Shown in pieces: positions 52,925 to 59,902 of a stretch of 64,000 bases of DNA. Position numbers and translations under genes: made by a program. This DNA is from DATKSS01 sp035468355 (lineage in GTDB: Bacteria; Chloroflexota; Dormibacteria; Dormibacterales; Dormibacteraceae). How positions within the stretch are numbered: the stretch's first letter is position 1; the number at the start of each line of letters is the position of its first letter. The notes below the pieces were generated by a model. That model was not told the DNA's origin. It ran no database searches and saw nothing but the letters and a program-made list of their open reading frames with translations. The DNA is taken from the NCBI GenBank assembly GCA_035468355.1, contig DATITA010000079.1:39782-103781 (forward strand). The letters run 5' to 3'.

Positions 52925-54038
52925 GGGCAGCGGTCCGTCCGAGGACCGAGCGGATGGTCGCGCTCGCGCTCGCGACCTCGTCGGCACTGGTCGTGTAACC
53001 GGTCGTCAGGCGCAGGCTGCCCCGCGCGGCGTTCAGGCTGAGGCCCATCGCGAGCAGCACGTGAGACGGATCGAGGGAGCCCGACGCGCAGGCGGACCCG
53101 CTCGAGGCGGCGATGCCGGCGAGGTCGAGCGCGAGCAGCAGGTCCTCGCCGCGTCGTCCCGTGAAGGCGCATGTGGCGAAGTTCGGCAGCCGGCGGCTGG
53201 AGCCCGTGAGCTCGGCGCCCATTTCCGCGAGCAGCTCCCGCAGCGCGATGCTCTGCATCTGGGCGGTCCTGGCGCGGACCTCACGCTGCCGCTTGCACAC
53301 CGCCAGGGCGGTCGCCACCGCCACCGCGGCCCAGACGTCCTCGTGGCCGGCCCGGCGCCCCCACTCCTGCGGACCGCCGAACAGAAGCGGGTCCACCCTG
53401 GTGCTCTCCCTTACGTACAGCACGCCACCACGCCCGGCGCCCAGTTTGTGACCGCTCACCGAGACCAGGTCGGCGCCCGCCGGGATAGCGATCCAGCGAG
53501 GGCCTGCGCAGGCGTCGACGTGGACGAGGGCCCCCACCTCGTGCGCCCTCTCGATCACCGCCGCGACGGGCTGGACCGTGCCGACCTCGTTGTTGGCCAG
53601 CCCGATCGAGACCAGGACCGTGTCGCCGGCAATCGAGTCCGGGTCGGCGCGCGCTTCGCTGTCGACTCCCGCGACGTGGACCTCGTGGCCTTGTTCCTGA
53701 AGCCGGCGCATCGCGCCCAGCACCGCCTGGTGCTCCGCGGCCCACGTGACCAGTGAGCCTCGCTTGCGCAGCCGCCGCGCGGTCCCGAACAAAGCGAGAT
53801 TGACGGCCTCGGTGCCCGACGACACGAAGGTGATCTCGGTGCGCTTGGCGCCCAGCGCGTGAGCGGCCATGTCGCGAGCCCTATCTAGCGCGGCCCGCGC
53901 GTCGCGGCCCTCCGAATGCGGGCTCGAGGCATTGCCGGCCGGGAGGTCGCGGATCGCTGCGCGGACCTCGGGAAGGATGGGCGCGGAACCGGCGTCGTCG
54001 AGGTAGATCCGATTCACGGCTTGCCCGCCTGACGGCAC
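52917..54038 (-). CDS. cysteine desulfurase (NifS/IscS family)
   Basis: A 373-residue fold-type I PLP enzyme that releases sulfur (or selenium) from cysteine (or selenocysteine). It has IYLDDAGSAPILPEV, VSSGTEAVNLALFG, the PLP lysine in VSVSGHKLGAGRGGVLYVR, and the catalytic Cys in IAASSGSACASGS. Its neighbour XdhC suggests molybdenum cofactor sulfuration as one role; general Fe-S supply cannot be excluded. ATG/GTG starts at 54038 and 54017 are both possible. Confidence 0.92.
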   Translation of the reverse strand: MPSGGQAVNRIYLDDAGSAPILPEVRAAIRDLPAGNASSPHSEGRDARAALDRARDMAAHALGAKRTEITFVSSGTEAVNLALFGTARRLRKRGSLVTWAAEHQAVLGAMRRLQEQGHEVHVAGVDSEARADPDSIAGDTVLVSIGLANNEVGTVQPVAAVIERAHEVGALVHVDACAGPRWIAIPAGADLVSVSGHKLGAGRGGVLYVRESTRVDPLLFGGPQEWGRRAGHEDVWAAVAVATALAVCKRQREVRARTAQMQSIALRELLAEMGAELTGSSRRLPNFATCAFTGRRGEDLLLALDLAGIAASSGSACASGSLDPSHVLLAMGLSLNAARGSLRLTTGYTTSADEVASASATIRSVLGRTAAHA

Positions 54039-54045
54039 GGCGCGA

Positions 54046-54390
54046 TCAGCCGCGGCTGTGGTCAGGCTGCTGGATCAGCTCCGTGAGGGTGCCCTGGAAG
54101 CCCTTGAGGAAGAGGTGCAGGTCGATGATCTCATCGACGCTGATCGGCTCCGCCGCGACCAGCGGCTCGTCCGCGGTCTCCGGCACGGTGGCCTCGATCT
54201 CCTCGACCGCCCCGCCAGCGATGGCGAGCACGACGATGAACGTCACCTGGCACTGAGCGCAAGTGACCTGGAGATGGAAACGCTCCTCCTCGTGGCTGAG
54301 GACCTGCACATCGCAGCCCTTGAGGCTGCGCCCGCACACCGGGCAGTTGTAAAAGCGGGCCCGGTCGCGGATGAACTCGATGATGCTCAT
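54046..54390 (-). CDS. small zinc-ribbon-like protein, function unknown
   Basis: A 114-residue protein that I do not assign to a known family. It has two CxxC pairs (FYNCPVCGRSLKGCDV and VTCAQCQVTFIV), consistent with one zinc ribbon, and an acidic C-terminal half ending LHLFLKGFQGTLTELIQ. A TAATAT box ends 10 bases before ATG 54390. It lies between the cupin gene and the cysteine desulfurase on the same strand. Confidence 0.65.
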   Translation of the reverse strand: MSIIEFIRDRARFYNCPVCGRSLKGCDVQVLSHEEERFHLQVTCAQCQVTFIVVLAIAGGAVEEIEATVPETADEPLVAAEPISVDEIIDLHLFLKGFQGTLTELIQQPDHSRG

Positions 54391-54431
54391 CGCGTGGCCC
54401 ATATTACGCCGCACTCATCGATCGCAGATCG

Positions 54432-54704
54432 TCAGCGGCGGCCCTCGATGCATGTGCAGCCGCCCTTCCCGACCGTGGCGGAATGGACCGTCCCCCCCGG
54501 CAGCACCATCCGGTCCCCCGCCTTGAGCTCCCGGCGTTGGCCGCCAGGCTCGAGGATGAAAGTGATCGACCCGTCGACGCAGTACAGGACCTTCTCGTAG
54601 TCGTGGCTGTGCGCCGCGTACCGGTCGCCCGGACCGTTCGACCACGAGTAGCAATCGTTTGCCTCTGAGCGCAGCTTCGCCATAAGGTCTTGCTGACCGG
54701 GCAC
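54432..54704 (-). CDS. small cupin-domain protein
   Basis: A 90-residue single cupin. Motif 1 has YAAHSHDYEKVLYCVDGSITF, with His-x-His, Glu/Tyr and the Gly; motif 2 has GDRMVLPGGTVHSATVG with the last His. These are the metal ligands. I start it at GTG 54704 because a TAGAAT box ends 7 bases before it; ATG 54683 would give 83 residues. Cupins of this size bind small ligands or act as isomerases; function is open. Confidence 0.75.
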   Translation of the reverse strand: MPGQQDLMAKLRSEANDCYSWSNGPGDRYAAHSHDYEKVLYCVDGSITFILEPGGQRRELKAGDRMVLPGGTVHSATVGKGGCTCIEGRR

Positions 54705-54711
54705 GCACCCG

Positions 54712-54721
54712 ATTCTAAGAT
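54712..54721. promoter_or_regulatory. overlapping divergent -10 elements (cupin and Mut7-C genes)
   Basis: TAGAAT (54717-54712, minus) ends 7 bases before cupin GTG 54704. TAAGAT (54716-54721, plus) ends 7 bases before Mut7-C GTG 54729. The two boxes share base pairs 54716-54717, so both promoters cannot be open at once. Confidence 0.5.
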
Positions 54722-54728
54722 GCTGGAT

Positions 54729-55190
54729 GTGAGGCCCCGGTTCCTCGCCGATTGCAACGTCGGCCGGTTGGCGCGATGGCTTCGCGCTCTCGGCTACGAC
54801 GCCTCCTATCACGCACGGATCGAAGATGTGGAGCTCGTGCGAGAGGCGGCCGCGGAGCACCGGGTGCTGCTGACCCGGGACCGCGACCTGACAAGGCGCC
54901 GAGCGGTCCAGACCGGGGCGGTGCGGGCCATCCTCATCCGGGACGACGACGTCACGGCGCAGCTGCGCCAGGTTTTCACCGAGGCCGGCCTGGAGGTCGG
55001 GGCAGCCCTCACCCGATGCATCGAGTGCAACGCAGAGCTTGAAGAGCGCGCGCCGGCGACAGTCGCCGACCGGGTGCCCACGTTTGTCCGCCGCACGCAA
55101 ACCCGCTATTCGGAGTGCCCGCGGTGCTTTCGCATCTACTGGGCGGGCACGCACTGGCAGCACATGCGGGAGGTCCTGGCAGCGCTGTGA
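54729..55190 (+). CDS. Mut7-C family PIN-like RNase with zinc ribbon
   Basis: A 153-residue Mut7-C (DUF82) protein. The PIN-like nuclease part begins MRPRFLADCNVGRLARWLRA and has VLLTRDRDLTRRR, giving the conserved aspartates. The C-terminal zinc ribbon has RCIECNAELEERA and YSECPRCFRIYWAGTHW. Such proteins are predicted RNases. GTG 54729 is chosen from the promoter spacing and N-terminal fit; ATG 54720 is possible. It overlaps larB by 4 bases. Confidence 0.83.
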   Translation: MRPRFLADCNVGRLARWLRALGYDASYHARIEDVELVREAAAEHRVLLTRDRDLTRRRAVQTGAVRAILIRDDDVTAQLRQVFTEAGLEVGAALTRCIECNAELEERAPATVADRVPTFVRRTQTRYSECPRCFRIYWAGTHWQHMREVLAAL

Positions 55191-56140
55191 GGGATGTGCT
55201 GAGACGACTGGTCGCGGGCGAGATCACCGAGGACGAGGCGCTCTCGGCGATTCGCAGCCAGCAGCTCGATGAGCTGGGCGGCAGGGCCCGACTCGACCTG
55301 GGCCGCTACCTCCGCCGCGGCCTGCCGGAGGTGGTGCTGGCAAGCGGCAAGTCTCCCCTGGAGGCGGCGCGCCTGGCGGTCGCGATGGCCGCGCGCCAGG
55401 GACAGGGCCTGATCAGCCGCATGACGGATGCGCATCGCAGGGCGCTGGACAAAGCGGCCCGCGCCGCGGGCATGACGGTCGTCGCGTACGACACCTCGGC
55501 GCGCGTCATCCGCGACGGCTTCGCGCCGGAGCAGGGGGATGGCAGGGTGGGAATCCTGACCGCCGGCACCTCCGACGTCCCGGTGGCAGAGGAGGCGCGC
55601 ATGGTCGTCGAAGGATGCGGCATCGAGGCGCGTCTGGCAGCCGACCTGGGCGTGGCCGGGCTGCACCGGTTCGTGGGGCCTCTGGCCGCGATTCTCGAAT
55701 GGGGCGCGGACGTGATCGTGGTCGCGGCGGGCATGGACGGCGTGCTTCCCGGGCTGGTCGCGGGGCTCACCGAGGTGCCGGTGATCGGCCTTCCTGTCTC
55801 GACCGGCTACGGCCGGGGCGGTGCGGGAGAGGCGGCGCTGAACACGATGCTGCAGTCGTGCTCGACAGGGCTCGTCGTGGTCAACATCGACAACGGCGTG
55901 GGAGCGGGCGCTGCGGCAGCGCTCATTGCCACCCGCTCGGCTCAGGGCCGGCGGCGGGGTCGCAAGGAGGCCGCGACGGCAAAGACCAGCGCGCCGGCGA
56001 GCAGCACGCCCAGGATCAAGGGGGCGAGCGCGCGCCATGCGTCCGGTCCGCCGGGGATCGCGAAGGTCAGGGCCAGCACCACGACCGCCGCCATCACGCC
56101 CACCAGCAGCCAGGGGAAGCCGCGCCGCCGGCGTCCATAG
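55187..56140 (+). CDS. larB: LarB family protein (nickel-pincer cofactor biosynthesis)
   Basis: LarB carboxylates and hydrolyses NaAD in synthesis of the nickel-pincer nucleotide. It shares the PurE fold. It has RLVAGEITEDEALSAIR, FAPEQGDGRVGILTAGTSDVPVAEEA, ILEWGADVIVVAAGMDGVLPGLVAGL and the ending LPVSTGYGRGGAGEAALNTMLQSC with NIDNGVGAGAAAALIATRS. About 250 residues are family-like; the last 65 (Lys/Arg/Ser-rich) are antisense to the next gene and are probably an accidental tail. GTG 55187 overlaps the Mut7-C stop. LarC and LarE are not in the window. Confidence 0.87.
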   Translation: MRDVLRRLVAGEITEDEALSAIRSQQLDELGGRARLDLGRYLRRGLPEVVLASGKSPLEAARLAVAMAARQGQGLISRMTDAHRRALDKAARAAGMTVVAYDTSARVIRDGFAPEQGDGRVGILTAGTSDVPVAEEARMVVEGCGIEARLAADLGVAGLHRFVGPLAAILEWGADVIVVAAGMDGVLPGLVAGLTEVPVIGLPVSTGYGRGGAGEAALNTMLQSCSTGLVVVNIDNGVGAGAAAALIATRSAQGRRRGRKEAATAKTSAPASSTPRIKGASARHASGPPGIAKVRASTTTAAITPTSSQGKPRRRRP

Positions 56141-56220
56141 AACAGGAGCCAGAGCGCGCCCGGACGTTTGCGCGCAGGCGTGGGGAGATCGGGTGCACCT
56201 GGTCGCCTGGGCTCGCTCAC
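55942..56220 (-). CDS. small membrane protein, function unknown
   Basis: A 92-residue protein with two predicted membrane helices (FPWLLVGVMAAVVVLALTFAI and ALAPLILGVLLAGALVFAVAA) and Arg-rich ends. I do not recognise it. Its ATG overlaps the HAD gene stop by 4 bases (ATGA), which supports it as a real gene. It overlaps the 3' part of larB convergently by 199 bases. Confidence 0.6.
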   Translation of the reverse strand: MSEPRRPGAPDLPTPARKRPGALWLLFYGRRRRGFPWLLVGVMAAVVVLALTFAIPGGPDAWRALAPLILGVLLAGALVFAVAASLRPRRRP

Positions 56221-56936
56221 AGGATCCCCGGGAGCTCGGCGAGGGAAGCGATGGTCGGAATCCCGTCGGGCGGGTGCGCGGCGGCCTCCCTGGTGACGAG
56301 CACGGCGCGCATGCCGGCGGCGGTCGGTCCGTCGAAATCCTCCCTCACCCGGTCCCCGACGAAAAGCGTGGCCCCGGGCTCAGTGCCGATGGCCTCCAGC
56401 GCCGCCAGGTAGACGTCGGGCGCGGGCTTCCGCCTCCCCACCTCGCTCGAGAAGACGACGCCGTCGACGTGCGACGCGATTCCGTTGACGTCCAGCTGGC
56501 GCCGCATCATCGCCGGCGGGAACGGAGCGTTCGAGCAGATCCCGCGCCTGACCCCGTGCGCGCCGAGCCACGAGAGAACCGGCAGGGCGTCCGGGTCGAC
56601 GCGGACGGCGCGATCCCAGCACCGCTGCTCGGCGTCGAGGATGTCGTGAAGCAGGCCGTCGGGCAGCTCCAGCCCCGCCCGGCGCCAGGTCTCCCGGTAC
56701 ACGTCCATGTACTCGACCTCGTCCTCGCTCACCGTCGTGATGTATTCCTCGAGCGGGTGCAGCACGTCGCGCAGGAGGGCGTCCGCCTCGGGCGCCGGCG
56801 CCCCGATCGTGGCCTCGATGCGGGGCCGGAACTCTCGCAGCACCTCGAGCAGATCCTCGGTCGGGTAGCTGAATGTGACCAGCGTGCCGCCGTAGTCGAA
56901 CAGGACGCCTCGGGGACCCCTACTGGCGCTCGGCAT
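56217..56936 (-). CDS. HAD-superfamily hydrolase
   Basis: A haloacid-dehalogenase-like phosphatase of about 240 residues with a helical cap. Motif I is VLFDYGGTL, so the second Asp of DxD is Gly. Motif II is GICSNAP, motif III the Lys in EVGRRKPAPDVYLAAL, and motif IV FVGDRVREDFDGPTAAGM. The Asp-to-Gly change at the acid/base position occurs in some HAD groups and may alter chemistry. Starts at 56936 and 56942 are equivalent. The gene diverges from moaC with 18 bases between start codons. Confidence 0.87.
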   Translation of the reverse strand: MPSASRGPRGVLFDYGGTLVTFSYPTEDLLEVLREFRPRIEATIGAPAPEADALLRDVLHPLEEYITTVSEDEVEYMDVYRETWRRAGLELPDGLLHDILDAEQRCWDRAVRVDPDALPVLSWLGAHGVRRGICSNAPFPPAMMRRQLDVNGIASHVDGVVFSSEVGRRKPAPDVYLAALEAIGTEPGATLFVGDRVREDFDGPTAAGMRAVLVTREAAAHPPDGIPTIASLAELPGIL

Positions 56937-56941
56937 CCGCA

Positions 56942-56947
56942 TATCCT
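56942..56947 (+). promoter_or_regulatory. -10 element of moaC
   Basis: TATCCT ends 7 bases before GTG 56955, with no Shine-Dalgarno sequence; the transcript is probably leaderless. Confidence 0.5.
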
Positions 56948-56954
56948 GATCCCC

Positions 56955-57437
56955 GTGCCAACCCGCGCTCTGACGCACCTGGATGAGAAAGGCGCCGCCC
57001 GCATGGTCGATGTGGCCGGCAAGGCGCCCACGCAACGCGAAGCGCTGGCGGAATGCGTGGTGCGGATGACCCCCGCGACGGTGCGCGCGGTCCGGGCCGG
57101 GACCGCCAAGGGCGATGCGCTGCAGGTGGCGCGGGTGGCCGGGATCATGGCCGCCAAGCGAACCCCCGACCTGATCCCGCTCTGCCATCCGCTGCCGCTC
57201 ACCGGCGTTACGGTGGACTTCGAGTTCGTGAAGGGTGGAGTGAGGATTACGGCGCGTGCTCGCGTGCTCGGTCAGACGGGGGTCGAGATGGAGGCGCTGA
57301 CGGCCGCGGCGGTGGCGGGCCTCACGCTCATCGACATGACCAAGGGCGTCGAGCGCGGCGTATACCTCGAGTCTGTCCGCCTGCTCGAGAAGTCGGGCGG
57401 GCGCTCCGGCACCTGGAAACGAAAGCAGGGCCCGTGA
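56955..57437 (+). CDS. moaC: cyclic pyranopterin monophosphate synthase MoaC
   Basis: MoaC makes cyclic pyranopterin monophosphate, with MoaA, in molybdenum cofactor synthesis. The 160-residue protein has MVDVAGKAPTQREA, KGDALQVARVAGIMAAKRT, PLCHPLPLTGVTVDF and the catalytic GVEMEALTAAAVAGLTLIDM with Lys/Asp in DMTKGVERG. The start at GTG 56955 gives the normal length. It overlaps moaB by 4 bases. Confidence 0.95.
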   Translation: MPTRALTHLDEKGAARMVDVAGKAPTQREALAECVVRMTPATVRAVRAGTAKGDALQVARVAGIMAAKRTPDLIPLCHPLPLTGVTVDFEFVKGGVRITARARVLGQTGVEMEALTAAAVAGLTLIDMTKGVERGVYLESVRLLEKSGGRSGTWKRKQGP

Positions 57438-57913
57438 GTAGGGTGCACGTGATCACGGTCAGCGACCGCGCGTCGGCCGGGACGATGAAGGACGAAAGCG
57501 GTCCCGCCCTCGCGGAACGCCTCAAGCGCTACCACTTCGAGGTCTCGGGCCCCGAGGTGGTGCCCGACGAGCAGGACCGCATCACTGACGCCATCGTGGC
57601 CGCGGCCGCCAGTGGCGCCGAGGTCGTGATCACCACCGGTGGCACCGGCCTCGGCCCTCGCGACGTCACGCCGCAGGCGACCGCGGCGCTAATCGATTAC
57701 GAGGTGCCGGGACTGGCTGAGGAGATGCGGCGCGCGGGCGCGTCGAGCACCCCGATGTCGGCGCTCTCGCGTGGTATGGCCGGCGTTCGCGGGTGCACGC
57801 TCGTGATCAATGTCCCCGGCAGCGTCAAGGGCGCGACCGAGTCACTCGAGGCGGTGATGCCCGTCCTCGAGCATGCCGTCCGCCTGCTGGGCGGCGACAC
57901 GAAGCACCGGTAA
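57434..57913 (+). CDS. moaB: molybdopterin adenylyltransferase (MoaB/MogA family)
   Basis: A 159-residue MoaB/MogA protein that adenylates molybdopterin before metal insertion. It has ITVSDRASAGTMKDESGPAL, ITTGGTGLGPRDVTPQAT, MSALSRGMAGVRGCTLVINVPGSVKGATESL; all nucleotide and pterin-binding loops. GTG 57434 sits in the moaC stop (GTGA). A short gap leads to pxpA. Confidence 0.94.
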   Translation: MSRVHVITVSDRASAGTMKDESGPALAERLKRYHFEVSGPEVVPDEQDRITDAIVAAAASGAEVVITTGGTGLGPRDVTPQATAALIDYEVPGLAEEMRRAGASSTPMSALSRGMAGVRGCTLVINVPGSVKGATESLEAVMPVLEHAVRLLGGDTKHR

Positions 57914-57917
57914 GTCG

Positions 57918-58604
57918 GTGAACCTCAACTCCGACCTGGGTGAGGGCGCGGGCGAGGACGAGGCGGTGCTCGCTTGCGTGGACAGTGCAAATGTCGCGTG
58001 CGCGGCCCACGCGGGATCGGTGTCGATCAGCATCGCCATCGCCTGGCGCTGCCGCGAGCTGGGCGTCGAGGTGGGGGCGCATCCGGGTTACGACGACCGC
58101 GCGGGCTTCGGCCGCGTCGAGCTGTCGCTGTCAGCGAGGGAGATCGAGGCCGGCGTCGCCTTCCAGGTCGCGGGCTTGGCCGCGGTCGCGCCGATCGCTT
58201 ACGTCAAGCCTCACGGGGCTCTCTTCCATCGCTGCCAGGCCGACCCGGCGGTCGCCGACGCAGTGGCGCGCGTGGCGATGGCGCATGGCGTCGGGCTCCT
58301 CGGCCAGCCGGGCCGCGGGCTGCTCGCCGCCGCCGAGCGCGCCGGCATCCCGGCTTATCGAGAAGGGTTCGCCGATCGCCTCATGCTGCCGGATGGGAGG
58401 CTCGCGCCCCGCGACCAGGCCGGCGCGGTGCTGGACGCGGAGGGGGCCGCGCGGCAGGCGGTGACCCTGGCGAGATCTGGCGGCTTCGACAGCATCTGCG
58501 TGCACGGCGACACGCCGGGCGCGGGGCTGATCGCCGCGGCCGTGCGCCGCGCGCTGACCGAAGCGGGCATCGAGACCGGGCCGCTGGCTCCCCGGTCGAG
58601 ATGA
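57918..58604 (+). CDS. pxpA: 5-oxoprolinase subunit A (LamB/YcsF family)
   Basis: PxpA, with PxpB and PxpC, opens 5-oxoproline to glutamate using ATP. The 228-residue protein has MNLNSDLGEGAGEDEAVLAC, ACAAHAGSV where ACGxHAGD is usual, GAHPGYDDRAGFGR, YVKPHGALFHR and ICVHGDTPGAG. Length is slightly below the usual 245-255. GTG 57918 lies 5 bases after moaB. The pxpC and pxpB genes lie 1.8 kb away on the opposite strand, with three other genes between, an unusual split. Confidence 0.92.
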   Translation: MNLNSDLGEGAGEDEAVLACVDSANVACAAHAGSVSISIAIAWRCRELGVEVGAHPGYDDRAGFGRVELSLSAREIEAGVAFQVAGLAAVAPIAYVKPHGALFHRCQADPAVADAVARVAMAHGVGLLGQPGRGLLAAAERAGIPAYREGFADRLMLPDGRLAPRDQAGAVLDAEGAARQAVTLARSGGFDSICVHGDTPGAGLIAAAVRRALTEAGIETGPLAPRSR

Positions 58605-59410
58605 CCGCGACGATCCGGGAGCTCAGCGAGCTCGAGGATCTTCAGCAGCTGGCCGAGCTGTTCGCCGAGGTCTGGGGTCGCAGCGGGCAGCCCTCGGTCG
58701 ACTCGGACATCCTCAAAGCCCTGTCCTACTCGGGCAACTACGTGTCGGGCGCGTACCAGGACGGGCGGCTGATCGGTGGCCTGGTGGGTTGGCTCGGAGG
58801 GCTCCCGCCCGGAGAGCTCCACATGCACTCGCACATCCTTGGGGTGATCGCGGGCAGCGAAGCACGCGGTCTCGGCTTCGAGCTCAAGCAGCACCAGCGC
58901 ACGTGGTGTCTCGAACGCGGCATCGACGTGATGGAGTGGACGACCGATCCGCTGGTCCGGCGCAACCTCTACTTCAACCTGCGCAAGCTGGGCGCCAGCG
59001 CCACGCGCTACCTCGTCAACTTCTATGGCGCCATGACCGACGGCCTCAACGCGGGTGAGGAGTCGGACCGCCTGCTGATCCGCTGGCAGCTCGGCTCGCC
59101 CGAGGCGCGTGACGCGGCGGCCGGCCGCGCGCCGGCGCTCGAGACCGACCGCCTCATCGCCGCAGGCGCGTCGCCGATTCTTTCTGTCGGTGACTCGGGC
59201 GAGCCGGTCGCCGGCCCCTCATCGGATGCGCGCGTGCTGCTGTGCCAGGTGCCCGCGGACATCGTCGAGCTGCGCCACACAGACGCTTCGCTGGCGCGGT
59301 CCTGGAGGCTTGCGCTGCGGTCGGCGCTCACCGGGACGCTCGCGCGCGGCTACGCCATCACCGGGGCTACGCGATCGGGGTCGTACGTGCTCGAATCCCA
59401 ACCCGAATAG
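58601..59410 (+). CDS. GNAT-superfamily acetyltransferase (COG3375-like)
   Basis: A 269-residue protein with one GNAT domain in its first 150 residues: IRELSELEDLQQLAELFAEVWG, the strand HSHILGVIAGSEARGLGFELKQHQRTWCLERG where the acetyl-CoA loop is Arg-Gly-x-Gly, and MEWTTDPLVRRNLYFNLRKLGA. The C-terminal region (residues 160-269) is a second alpha/beta domain without a match that I recognise. It overlaps pxpA by 4 bases. Substrate unknown. Confidence 0.8.
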   Translation: MTATIRELSELEDLQQLAELFAEVWGRSGQPSVDSDILKALSYSGNYVSGAYQDGRLIGGLVGWLGGLPPGELHMHSHILGVIAGSEARGLGFELKQHQRTWCLERGIDVMEWTTDPLVRRNLYFNLRKLGASATRYLVNFYGAMTDGLNAGEESDRLLIRWQLGSPEARDAAAGRAPALETDRLIAAGASPILSVGDSGEPVAGPSSDARVLLCQVPADIVELRHTDASLARSWRLALRSALTGTLARGYAITGATRSGSYVLESQPE

Positions 59411-59413
59411 ACT
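59408..59413 (+). promoter_or_regulatory. -10 element of the peroxiredoxin gene
   Basis: TAGACT starts on the acetyltransferase stop codon and ends 6 bases before GTG 59420. Confidence 0.5.
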
Positions 59414-59419
59414 TTTTGG

Positions 59420-59902
59420 GTGCTGCAGGCTGGAGACAAGGCGCCGGATTTCAAGCTGCCGACGACCGGCGGTCAGGAGCTAACCCTGGCCGAGGCGCTC
59501 GAAAAGCATCGAGCTCTCATCTTCCTTTTCTACGTGCTCGACTTCACGGGCGGTTGAAGGACCGAGTTGACCGAGTTTCGGTCAAGGAACGATGAGGCGG
59601 TGGCCAACGGCATCGGCATCTACGGCATCAGCGTGGACTCCGTTTTCTCGCACACTGCTTTCGCCAAAGACCTGGGCGGCCTGCCCTACGAGCTGATCGG
59701 CGATTTCGAGCGCAAGATGGTGACCGACTACGGCGTGCGCCGCGACGACGTGGCGGGATATTCGGGCATGGCTCGCCGCTCAGTCTTCGTGATCGACGGC
59801 AAGGGGATCATCCGATCGACGTGGGTGGGCTCCAAGGAGCAGCCGCTGCCGGACTACGATGCCGTGATCGAAGCGGCCAAGAAGGCCGCGGGCGGGTCGT
59901 GA
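59420..59902 (+). CDS. peroxiredoxin with in-frame TGA at the catalytic position (candidate selenoprotein)
   Basis: A 160-residue AhpC/TSA-type peroxiredoxin if TGA at 59555-59557 is read as selenocysteine (Sec46). It starts MLQAGDKAPDFKLPTTGGQE, the usual Prx N-terminus. The active-site segment is FYVLDFTGG-U-RTELTEFR, where relatives have Cys, with the conserved Thr three residues before. Beyond the TGA the frame continues with GIYGISVDSVFSHTAFAKDL and SVFVIDGKGIIRSTWVG, both Prx-typical. There is no Cys anywhere else, so a Cys-less product would have no catalytic thiol. A perfect hairpin directly follows (59567-59585). GTG 59420 is 6 bases after a -10 box. Automated callers will split or truncate it. 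The stop overlaps the DinB gene by 4 bases. Confidence 0.85.
59567..59585 (+). promoter_or_regulatory. candidate bacterial SECIS hairpin
   Basis: TTGACCGA and TCGGTCAA form a perfect 8-bp stem around a GTT loop. The stem starts 9 bases after the TGA and the loop begins 17 bases after it, with G first in the loop. These positions match known bacterial SECIS geometry (loop G, 16-37 bases from UGA). Confidence 0.75.

Noticed and set aside
59555..59557. TGA in the peroxiredoxin as a nonsense mutation (pseudogene)
   Set aside because: It hits precisely the catalytic codon, no other damage is present, the downstream gene is coupled to its true stop, and a SECIS-like hairpin follows.
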